From assembly GCA_035235625.1 (NCBI GenBank), contig CP141146.1, positions 9,480,501 through 9,544,500 of the forward strand: a stretch of DNA of 64,000 nucleotides, given 5' to 3'. Numbering within the stretch: the stretch's first letter is position 1; each line of letters begins with the position of its first letter. This stretch comes from Saururus chinensis (taxonomy: Eukaryota; Streptophyta; Magnoliopsida; Piperales; Saururaceae). The notes beneath the pieces are model-generated. The model ran no database searches and had not been told where the DNA came from. It was given only the letters and a program-made list of their open reading frames with translations. This document shows, one piece after another, positions 50,306-60,695 of this stretch. Both the position numbers and the translations under genes were made by a program.

Positions 50306-52340
50306 TGTCACGCCCCGATACACGTTACCCCTAACCCAAACCCAATCTAAGGAGTGTGCGGCACATGGCATGACAAAGTTAAGTTGAAATACGAAATACT
50401 TAACTCATTCTTAGGTGAACACACAATGAAGTAAATGCACGAGCACTTTATATAAAAGTAAATAGATCAAATAAATGAGTATTAATTAATATCTTAGTCT
50501 ACTCATACCCATATCAACTAATTATCACATAAAACAAGCCAACCATGGCTAAACAAGTTAAGCCAACAATGACTTATATAATGTAAAGTAAAGTTAAATT
50601 TATAAGTTCAGCATAATATCAAATCAAACTAACATAAACTCAAGCATTTATAACCTCTCTCAATGACCGTGTTTATTCTCATGCTCAACGTAGAGCTATC
50701 TAAATCACCTACATAGCACAACATGTAGCCACAAAACAAACTACAAAATAAAGAGGGGTGAGCTTAGCTTAGCACAAAAAGCAAACTTATAATGATATCA
50801 CATGAATAATCAACATAACATTCATCATATATTCGTTCACCACACTCATTCATCATGGAACAAAACGGATATATTTATGTCACTTATTCATCATGTTATA
50901 ATCCATATTCCATAAGCATATATTCATGTCACTTGTGCATCATGTAATACATTCTATATACACATAATCATTTCACTTATATATCATGATGTATCACATA
51001 TGTCATAACACATAATCATGTCATTTGTATATCATATTATAACTCACATTCTATAAATACATAATCATGCCACCTGTGCATTATGAGTTCATCTATAGAG
51101 AAAAATGACCTGAGAATCTTCGTTCAGCTTAATACTACATAACATTCATAATGTCCCAATGACAAGGAAAAAGTAATTTCACAATGAATTCCTTCTGCAC
51201 TTCTTTCTTTACTCATTCCTTTCATTTTTTTAATCAGATTTGATACTGCATTATCATCCTACTATTTAGTTTTATCGAAGCAATCAACTTATGCAACTAC
51301 ATCTCTTTGTTTGATAAATTCATTTATTTGTACAAACTAGATCTTCAAGCGGATAAGTTTTTAAGGAAAAAATAGTACAGAGGCGAGACTGAAACAGATT
51401 AATTTAAGAACTCAACAAGCCACCAAAAAAGGGTAAATTTGACATCTAACTCAGGTCCTCAACTTGAGCAACAATAATCAACTCCTAACTCTATCTTGCA
51501 TCTCATAGGCAAATTGATGAGTTAAATTTGTAACAATCAAGAATCATACCAAGCTCTAGGGAGTTTTCGAGAATACTGGATGAGAGAGACACCATGATCA
51601 ACATTGGGCGACCTAGGGTCACTAACTCCAACTTCTCGTCCATGTTGGCCAGTCAAAGACGACGCCCTCTTCCATTCTACCAGCAAGTAAATCCCGTGAG
51701 ATCCAATGACGATCGGGAGTAGATCCATCATGCGGTGGCGGAGATGGGGATTGGGAAGCTGGTGAGGCAGGCGGTTTGAAGAGAAAGGCAGCTGGCAGCC
51801 TACGACCATTCTGAAGCAGGAGAGCAGTGGAGGTTTTCCATGACAATCAACGGCCATGAAGCGACTTGGAAAGGAAGACAAAAGGTTGCCAGTGGTGGAT
51901 TCGACGTGTGAGAGTAGCCATATGTTGGGAAGTTTTCCAACTGGCTAATGGCGGAGCAGTTGCGAGATGAGCAAGGGAGAGGATCCGTTGCGAGGTTGCC
52001 AAGGTCAGCGGCTAGGAGGGGATTCTTCGCGAGGTGGCAAGGGTCGGCAGATAGGAGGGGATCAAGCAACAACAGTCAGCGGGTAAGAGGATATCCGTCA
52101 CAGGGTGGCAACCGCCGGCGGGTTGGAGAGGAGGTCATCCTAAGAGATGGAACTAAGGGCTCTAACTCGTTAATCGGGGTTAATCGTATGAGAGAAATCA
52201 AATACAAATTGATGTTAATCGGACGGTTATTGCGAATTGGGCACTTGTCGCTCACATGAACCAGGGCGCTTATAAATGGAAGTCATAATATATATATAAG
52301 GGCATTTACCCTATGAATAACATGGGCTGCCCAATATAAA
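50306..52340 (-). mobile_element. LTR-like block, boundaries uncertain
   Basis: Starts TGTCACGCCCCGATACACG, the terminus seen at 1865, and carries an AT-rich tandem repeat of TCACTTATTCATCATG-type units at 50800-51085, comparable with the repeat at 2450-2990. A TATA-like ATTTATAAGCG lies on the minus strand near 52270. The right end is unclear. TGTTATTCATAGGG on the minus strand (ending near 52322) is one candidate, but no matching target duplication was found. Frames at 51537-52260 are unsupported. Confidence 0.45.
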
Positions 52341-52362
52341 TCTAACGTCCCGGTGGGCTTGG

Positions 52363-52423
52363 GCTTTTTAGACGATGTATATATATATAAAGGAATGTTG
52401 CTTTTTAGACGATGTATACAGCC
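52363..52423. repeat. 38-bp short tandem duplication
   Basis: GCTTTTTAGACGATGTATA occurs at about 52363 and again 38 bp later, just upstream of the second F-box copy and at the junction with the duplicated unit. Confidence 0.7.
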
Positions 52424-52554
52424 CTTGTCCTATTGCTTCCGTTCTGCTATAATATTTCTCCTGCGCTCCTGCAACCTACCATTCTGTTCGTCATTCTTTC
52501 TGTTGAAGCAGATAGTAGCAACAATCATCTTTTGCCTTTAAGAACAAGAGCATC

Positions 52555-53990
52555 ATGGATGGTGATTGGTTTGAGCTTCTACCTGAGGTGTTAGCGCTGA
52601 TAGTAAAGCATTTAACTTACGTCCCCGATCATCTTGCTTTTGCCATGGTTTGCTCTTCCTGGATATCAATGGCTCTCGAGGTCCACCTTGCTTTTCCCCA
52701 CCCAATCCCTGCTCTCATGCTTCCTAGTGAATAGGGATGCCACATGGTAGACCTGACCTGACCCGACCCTAATGGGTCGAGTTTGGTTTTTAAAAATTAA
52801 CCCGAATAGCAGGTTCGGGTTTAGGTGATCCAACCCAACCCGAATATAAATATAAATATTAAATTTAAATTTTTTATATTTTTTAATATTATTTTTTAAA
52901 AAATAATTAAAAAATTATTTTTTTATTCTATTCGGGTCAAACGGGACAGGTTTGGGTTGGGTCGGGTCGGGTTCGGGTCACAATTTTTTTATATGATATT
53001 GGGTTCAGGTTTAACAAAACCCGACCTGAATCCGACCTAGTGGCATCACTACTAGTGAAAAAAACCCTGCCCAAACCTGAAGCATTTTCTCCTTCTCGGA
53101 CCAAAGACACTACAAGAACAAGTTTCCTCTCCCACTTGGGGATGTCTGCATAGGTTCCCAGGGTGGGAGGCTGGTTACTGTATGCAAGAGCCTCGACATG
53201 AGTTTGCTCAATCCTTTCTCAAGAGAAAGGCACTCGCTCCCACCTGTGACAACATTTCTTATGCTGGGAGAAGATGACATGCTTTTGATCAGTCATGAGG
53301 TAGATGTGGAGGCAGCAGTTGTTTCCTCTACAAATCTTAATGTGAACCCCAAGGATTATATGGTCATGGTTACCCAAGGGGGGCATCGGCGTCTAATATT
53401 TGCTAAACCCGGTGATTCTTCATGGTGCATTATCGAAGGAGAGGAATGCCTTGTTCTTGACAGTATTGCCTTCTACAAGGGACATTTCTATGCTGCGGGA
53501 CAAGGAGGAACATTTGTGTGTGAGATCAATGGTTCCCACTCAAAAGCGACCCTGGTTGCCCCAAATCCACCCAGATCTTTATGGTGCGAGAAGCGATACC
53601 TTGTAGAATCGTTGAAAAAGCTTATGATGGTTCAAAGGTTAATACTCTTTTACAGAGAAGATCAGAATTATGAAGAAGGCCTTGAAGAGGATGACCTTGA
53701 ATATGTTGATAGTAGTAGGTGGTATAAAACAGTCATTCCAAGTTTACGAGATGGATTTCAGTAAGCACCAGTGGGACCCTGTTAAGGATTTGGGTCACCA
53801 GGTGTTCTTCCTCGGTTACAACACAACATTCTCATTGTCGGCTTCGGACTTTGTGGGATTAAAAGGAAATGTAATTTATTTCACATTTAATTATCAAATG
53901 CACAGGACCCCGATGAGTGTTGTGGGTATGATATGGGCGTACTTGACATGTAAGGACTAAGCCAGTCTACACAGGCAAGAGAGATGTGGG
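52555..53990 (+). pseudogene. F-box/DUF295 pseudogene, split by a MITE
   Basis: Paralogue of the gene at 44945. Codons 1-59 encode the whole F-box (FELLPEVLALIVKHLTYVPD... MALEV). Codon 60 is TAG, made by the first three bases of the MITE inserted at 52732. After the MITE, homology resumes at 53060. Here a CGA to TGA change (53080-53082) and a 2-bp loss near 53732 also disrupt the frame. The DUF295 signature FSLSASDFVGLKGN is still readable near 53830. The region before the insertion could still give a 59-residue F-box-only peptide if transcribed. Confidence 0.92.
52732..53051. mobile_element. hAT-type MITE, 320 bp, in an F-box gene
   Basis: Termini TAGGGATGCCAC and GTGGCATCACTA are inverted repeats (11 of 12). 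It is flanked by the exact 8-bp duplication CTAGTGAA (52724-52731, 53052-53059), diagnostic of the hAT superfamily. The interior has ACCCGACC and GGGTCGGGTCGGGTT arms around an AT-rich core. No transposase. Confidence 0.93.
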
Positions 53991-55951
53991 CAGTTGATAT
54001 AAGACGATGTTAATCCGATATAAATATTAGGTTAACAATCTTTTCTTGTAAAATGTAAGTGTTTAGTTATATCCGTGTAATCATCCTCACCAAAGATCCA
54101 TGAACTGAATTTTCTTCAAGAATTCTATGTAGTAAAAATATTTTAGTGTGAATTGTATTTATGTAAATATAATATTTTTATTATTAAGGAAACAATAATA
54201 ATTTTCCGCTGAAAAATTGGGTCGTAACATAAGATCATCAAATTTACCTTGCAAAACATGCAAGCAAAAGTGGAAAAAAGAACGCTCAAAAGAATTTTAG
54301 ACTTTCAAAACAATCCAAAATAAACTTCGTCCAAACACAAAACTTCAATTAAAATAATAAAGAAAGAAAGAAAGAAATGCCAAAAAACAAAACCATTGAC
54401 GTGGTGATCAGTCTAGAAAGTCTTAATTCTCACCTTGGACCTCAAATAAGCTTAAGAACGCAATGTAGTTTTCTCATATTTTCAAAAAGAAAATACATTA
54501 GGGAAAAGAGAAACATAAAACTATTTTCTGTACATATGCATGAAGGCTCTCATAGGCAAGCAAACTTCCAAACCTGCATAGAGTATATATAAACAGTACA
54601 ATGAATTACATTCTTTACCATTTTATTTATGGGTTTCTCTTTCTATAGTTAAAATTAAAATTATGATAGCATGAGATATGCCAGTGCTAATGCAATCTCA
54701 TTGTTTAACATGACATATAATTAAAAAATTTAACAACATCAAGGCGCTATATTAAACTCATCTAATATGGCACATGTGGCTCTTTACAAATAAAAAATTA
54801 CTTAAATTTAGGGGGGAAATCCATGACAAAAGATATAATAATTATAGAAACAGGAATATTCGAAGTGCTGAATTACGATGCTTACAGTGAGTACTCATGT
54901 AAAAAGAACAGGCAGTGATAATCTTTGCACCTCTCCAAAAACTTCAATAGAAGTACGTATTTAAAAAGGACAAAAAACAGCACTGGATATTTGAAATGGA
55001 AGGAGCTTGTATCATCCAAGCAGCTACAGTATATTGAACATTACTTTGCAAGGTCAAGAAGACGGCTATTGTGATCATGGCAGCATGCATCACTGACCAT
55101 CGTATAACTAAGCAGTGGCCACGCTACAATGGATTAAGTAACTCTCTACCTAGTGACCCATAGTAAAGTAGGCATTTGTTAGATGTACTCATGTACATTA
55201 ACATTTGTTCTTATATGTTCAGAACGAATTCAAGATAATCAAATTTAATAATGTCATTATTTAACTATCTGTATAAAATGCATGAGTTGTGCATGATGCC
55301 AAACAATTTCCTCAGATACAATGGGGAAAGCAACCCAAGCAGCAATTCAGTGAGTAACTGCGTGTTAGCATTAATTGCCTGAGACAACATAAAGGTCACT
55401 CACTGTCAAAATATAAGGGATTGTCAACTAGATACAATACTCTAAGAGGTCGGTTGCTCAAACCCTTCTAATCAGGTCAACCACAACACCCCTCATTACG
55501 ATAACGACTCAATTTTAATGACCCCCTCAATGACACCTTTGATGCATATGCACTAATAAGAAGGTCAAGGATAGAGGGTTGGAGGGGAGGAAGCTGAGGT
55601 AGTAGAGGCCAGGGTGGAGGACGAAGGGTGGTCTTCTGCAGCAGTACGAAGGATTCCAGTGACAGTCCAATGGTGGACTTGTGGATCTAGCGGTGAAGGA
55701 GGGGAGGACAATGGCAGTCAGCTGGTAGACCTCTGGTGGTCTCTGAGAGGGAGGTAAGGGGATGACGGCTATCCAGCGGATTTTGGTGACAGTCTGAGGA
55801 CTAGTAACGAGGGAGGAGGGGAGTCTAATGGCAATCCGACGGTCTTCAACATGGAGGAGTGGTCAACAAACTATTTTGTGGACTCCGATGGCACTCCGAT
55901 GAATATTCTATTCTTGCAACTTCGGTTTGCCTGCAAAGTAGTACCTATGTA
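53991..55951. other. Duplicated 3' flank then unassigned DNA
   Basis: 54230-55335 repeats the downstream region of unit 1. The solo-LTR empty site is at 54697-54701. 55550-55900 is purine-rich (GGAGGGGAGGAAG-like) with no recognisable protein. Confidence 0.55.
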
Positions 55952-57125
55952 CTATTAATATGGTCGAGGCATTCTGTAACTTTTCTAGAAATGCTAATAA
56001 AATGTGCATACCTTAATAAAAAACATGCTTGACCTAGATCTTAACATATTAAACTTCTATCAATCCCTCCAATATGGTCAGTCCAAACCCTCAAGTTATG
56101 TTTGCTATATCAAAAAAGATGCCTTATTTTTCACAAAGCATCTGCAGGGTGGGCACAGGCTACTTAATAGATGTTTCATGGCCATATGAGTAATTGAAAC
56201 AATATTGAGTATAGCATTTGACATGTTCAGCGAGGAGTGTCAATACCTCAACAAGCATCTAGTCTGACCACTAACTTCATATACCTAGGTAGTCCCGCTA
56301 TTGATGCTACTCATATTGTTAATTTTGCATATTCATCTAAATAGGAAAACAAGGAGCTGTACCAGGAGGAAAGGAGTGGAAGCTGGCCATCAACAACTAT
56401 TAGATGTAGTTGTTTGTAGCATTAACTCCACCACCAATCATACATATGCTGATAAACTTAAGCAAGTTGATGAGCCCAAGGTATGGAAAATACAATTACC
56501 TTGTCAATAATCTGTAACCTAAAAAGATCACAAAAATAGAAAAACATTACAATGTTTTCCTACTTTTACCATGTTGAATAATCTGGAGCATGAACAACTA
56601 TATTTTCCATACCTTGGGCTCATCAACCTGCTTAAGTTTATCAGCATATGTATGATTGGTGGTGGAGTTAATGCTACAAACAACTGCATCTAATAGTTGT
56701 TGATGGCCAGCCTCCACTCCTTTCCTCCTGGTACAGCTCCTTGTTTTCCTACTTAGATGAACATGCAAAACTAACAATATGAGTAGCATCAACAGCGGGA
56801 CTACCTAGGCATATGAAGTTAGTAGTTAGACCAGATGCTTGTTGAGGTATTGGCACCCCATGCTGAACATGTCAAATACTATACTTAGCATTGTTTCAAT
56901 TACTTATATGGCCATAAAACATCTATTAAGTAGCCTCAACCCTACAGATGCTTTGTGAAGAACAAGGCCTCTTTCTTGATATAGCAAACATAATTTGAGG
57001 GTTTGAACCGACCATATTGGAAGGATTGATAGAAGTTTGATATGTTAAGATCTGGGTCCAGCATACTTTTTATTAAGGTATGCACATTTCATTAGCATTT
57101 CAGAATGCCTCGACCATATTAATAG
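55952..57125. repeat. Long inverted repeat, arms about 0.53 kb, loop 108 bp
   Basis: Left arm 55952-56492 and right arm 56601-57125 are reverse complements over nearly their whole length, with scattered differences. Each arm reads, toward the loop, a short coding-like tract with KTRSCTRRKGVEAGHQQLLD and HTYADKLKQVDEPKVWK, and another with NFYQSFQYGRF. No terminal target duplication was found. This is either an inverted duplication of a gene fragment or a foldback element. A transcript through it would form a hairpin about 0.5 kb long. Confidence 0.9.
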
Positions 57126-57149
57126 GACTAATTAAGTTCCCCTATTCTA

Positions 57150-57394
57150 TTAGGACTGATCAGGATGAAAAATGTGTTTCTTGAAGTTCTCCTCGGGATG
57201 AAAATCAATAGTGTGTTTCTCGAAGTTCTCCATGTCAAAAAATCTCGACCTGCAGTAGATGCATTTTATGTTTTTTTGGGGAACATGGCTACCTTCGTGA
57301 ATAAGGAGGTCTATTTGTTGTTGCTGAATGTGTTTCTGAAGGCCCCCCTCATGGATAAAATGCTTAGCACATATGTTGCATTCATAATCTGTGC
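57150..57394 (-). pseudogene. Orphan C2H2 zinc-finger exon
   Basis: On the minus strand, a T-rich tract and TTGTATCAG form a good acceptor, followed by an 80-residue open frame to TAA at 57150. It holds a canonical finger CIYC-x12-H-x4-H (in KCIYCRSRFFDMENFEKH and TIDFH). Before it is a second, imperfect finger starting CNIC with His 12 residues after the second Cys but no normally spaced second His. I could not find convincing upstream exons in 57400-57900. It directly precedes, on the minus strand, the right arm of the inverted repeat, so both may come from one decayed gene. The family is not recognised beyond C2H2. Confidence 0.55.
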
Positions 57395-57399
57395 CTGAT

Positions 57400-58911
57400 A
57401 CAATAAATATGCTTAATTAAAATAAAACAAGCAAATAAAAAACAAAAAAATGTGACTTTCAGACAGTGGTATAAGCAAAAATTTATACCCTACATATCAC
57501 AATCTAAACATATCACTTGCAGGAGGCTTCATATGGAGCCTCTGTTATTTCTTCAGAATGGTCATTTACATTGTTGCAGAAAAAAGCGATCGTAATTATT
57601 ATTTTTTATCATTGTTCGGTTGAAATTTACAGGTTTACAAAAAATCCCACAAGAAGAATCCATAGTTGCAACTTGCAAGAAAGAAGAGAACTCAAAAAGA
57701 AGGAAACTTGATACCCAAACCTTTCGACTTTCCCATATTTGCTTCAAGAAGAAGAACGTGATGATGCCGAAAGAACGTGATGATGCCGAAGTTGCAGAAT
57801 GTGTGAGCTGAACAGAGGAGAGGAGTATTGGAGGAGGGTGTAATGTGTTTAAAGCGGACGGGTTTGGAGCGAAGAATTCCCCACGGTTGGAGCGGAGTCA
57901 AAGGATCGACTGTGAACCGTCCGATCATAATAAGATATGGGCCACATTATATTCTAAATGGGCCTCATGCAAGGATGTTTTAGTCAATATAATTAGTATT
58001 TTTTTATAGTTATTTGACCGGCCCAGCACAGTAGGCCCGTGGGCAACGCCGGGCGTACTCGAAGGCCTGGGCCTGGCCATGCACGGCCCGTTCGTTGCCT
58101 TTAGTATTTACGAAAGGCCAAACCCGTCACGGGTCAGAAATCATTATCAAACCCGACCCGTGTACTAAAACTAAAACACAAACCGACCCAACTTGACGAA
58201 TCGTCTTCCCTTTCCTCATCCCCTATCCTCTTCCTCCTCCGCCTTCCCCCTCTCGAAACTACCGACCTCACCGCCTAGCATCTCTTTCCCCCCAACGAAG
58301 AAGACCCCGACCGTGTGTCAAGGAGACCGTCCTTACCATTTTTGGCGTCATCGTCAACGTGATCGACTGGGAGAAGAAGATGCAGCTCGCGTGTGGGGCC
58401 TTGTCGATGCTCTTCCGGCTCCAGCAGAGTGACACAGTCCTTGCCCGCGTTGATGGCTACAACATCCAACGGTCCCCCGCCATTGCGCTCCTGCCCCTGT
58501 CCTCGGCCTTCCGACCCCGACCCCTACAGATCGGAAAGGAGAAGGGTGGAAAGCCCCCCTTTTTTTCAATGACTCCTTCGCCCAGACGGCGTTGATGTGG
58601 AGTTCCACAGGTTGTAGCATTGTGGACGGTGGTGACGGAGGGTGCCGTTGGAAATTGTCTTTGCATAATGTCTATGTTTTGTTGGCTACATATATCCTCC
58701 TCATTTAACAACTTGTGTAATATATATGTGTGATATGCATAAGTATTCTATAACTAATTATAATATTGATATTGCAGTTTTTGTTAAGAATTCAAGAATG
58801 CATCACATAAAGGAAAAGAAATATGTTTAAAATTTAGTGGCAATTGTAAATAGACTATGATGGGAATAATGTCAACGTACCTGATTTTTTTTAACTAGCC
58901 AAAGTGAAGAA
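57400..58911. other. Unassigned, GC-rich from 58020
   Basis: 58190-58620 is GC-rich and coding-like, with a frame reading FGVIVNVIDWEKKMQLACGA followed by frame changes. It resembles a gene fragment, but I cannot name it. AAGAACGTGATGATGCCG is tandemly repeated at 57755-57790. Confidence 0.35.
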
Positions 58912-60695
58912 ATGGAGTCGAAAGTTGGGATAGTTGCCAGCAATGAAGAAGAGGCTTTTGATTTGTATAATAAGTATGCATAGAACATAGAACAAAGGAC
59001 TTATAAAAGTGGTGCACGTAAACTTATTGGGCACAAGTTTGTGTGTTAAAAAGAGAGGTTTAGAAAATTTACCAATCCTAGTGAAGTAAAAAAGACAGAA
59101 AGACTAAACACTAGGTGTGGTTGTCAGGCCTCTGTAAATTTTAAAGTGGAAAATGATGTATGTGAAATTAGTCGGTTAATCACTAAGTATAATCACCCAC
59201 TAGTTGAACCAAATCAGAGGCATTTATTGATGTATGCACATAAAATACATGATACTAGTAAGTGTGTCATCAAATCCATGGCTGATGCTAGCATAAGAGC
59301 TAATTAACAAGACATATGCATATTTGTTGAATGAAGTGGGTGGTTATCAAAATGTTGGATTTACTGAAACTGATTGTCATAATTTTATCCAAGTTGAAAG
59401 AGCAAAAAAAATTACAACGGGTGATGTCAGAGCCTCGTGAACCATTTTAAACAAAAGCAAGCTATTGAGCAAATATTTAATTATGCAGTAAAAGTTGATG
59501 ATGAAAACCGAATATATAACTTTTTTGGAGAGATGGGTTATCAAAATTAGACTACGAATGTTTGGAGTTTTTGTAATTTTTTATGTTACATATCGTACAA
59601 ACAAGTATAACATGATTTGTGCTCCATTTGTGAGGGTAAATCACCATTGGAAAAATGTGTTGTTTGGTTGTCCTTTTTTTAGTGATGAAACTACATCTTC
59701 GTTTACTTGGTTGTTTGAAACTTTTCTTCAGTCCATGGTAGACGATAAGGCTCCAAAAATCATTTTTATTGATCAAGACCATGCAATAGAAAATGCAATT
59801 GCGAAGGTGTTTCCCACGACACAACATCTCTTGTGTCAATGACATATTTGTAAAAATGCTACTTCAAATATTTCTAGCCTTCATAATCATCCTGGCTTTA
59901 AGGATATGTTTTATCATCTTTTATACAATTGTGAAAATGAAAATGAGTTTGAGGAGAAGTGAGAAAATATGATTGAGAAATGAGGTTGTTCTGACCAGTC
60001 TTGGCTTCACAAATTGTATGACATTCGTGAGAAATAGGCTCCTGTTTTAATTGTGATACCTTTTTCAGGTAACATTAGGTCCAATCAAAGAAGTGAGAGT
60101 ACAAATAATATATTTCAAAATAAGGCTTGTGAGACAATGACTCTTACAAAATTTGTGCATCACTATGATCAAAAGATAGAGATGTGTAAGGAGGAGGTGA
60201 TTGATGACTAAAGAAATGCTAATAGAAAACCTTGTATTTTATCTAGTAGTGGTATTCTTCAACATGCATGCAAAGTATACACACTTAAAACTTTTTGGCA
60301 TGTTTCAACATGAATTTTTAGAATATCTTTCTATGGAAGTTGAAGTCATTTATAGTGAGATGCATCACATGTATAAATTAAGAAGGGAAGATAATGAACG
60401 GGACCATATTGTGCAATTTAACCCCTCTTATTTCTCCATTTCTTTTAGTTGCAAACAGTTTGAGTCATATGGATTGTTGTGTTGTCATGCTTTGAGGGTG
60501 TTCAATTTGAATGGATTCAAAAAAATTCTTGAGCAATATATATTAAGAAGGTGGACCAAAGCTGCAAAGCATGGGCTTGTGATAGATGAGAACAATAATT
60601 TGCAAGCACATCCTTGTGGAAACTCAACAAAGGCAATGCGGCTGAACAAGTTAAAGCGAAAAGCATTTAGTCTAATGAATTTTTGTGTCAATTCT
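58912..60695 (+). pseudogene. FAR1/FRS-family (MULE-derived) gene relic
   Basis: Transcription-factor family derived from Mutator-like transposases. The start ATG is followed by SKVGIVASNEEEAFDLYNKY. The FAR1 zinc-finger region shows RCGCQASVNF and a degraded W..TKYNHPL. The MULE transposase region shows VTYRTNKYNM, NVLFGCPF, DQDHAIENAIAKVFP. The SWIM region shows SCKQFESYGLLCCHALRVF, with its first Cys replaced by Phe. It has many stops. At least five are TGG to TGA/TAG at conserved Trp positions (58981, 59839, and three between 59950 and 60040), and there are frame changes near 59300-59560. The first Asp of the DDE triad (DVTYRTN in relatives) is Tyr. A solo LTR interrupts it at 60695, and homology continues at 62784 with DATIELAYHKMDKIFNQATN. 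Confidence 0.92.

Larger units (their letters stand above)
52409..55335. repeat. F-box tandem duplication, unit 2
   Basis: Second copy of the block described at 44831-50305. It lacks the solo LTR and contains the hAT-type MITE inside its F-box gene. Confidence 0.85.

Noticed and set aside
50306-52340. Treating this block as a complete solo LTR
   Set aside because: Only the left terminus is convincing. I could not find a TG...CA right end with a matching target duplication, so it is kept as a low-confidence feature.
53046-53065. CACTACTAGTG, similar to a CACTA transposon terminus
   Set aside because: It is formed by the junction of the hAT-type MITE end with its 8-bp target duplication. No CACTA partner end or 3-bp duplication is present.
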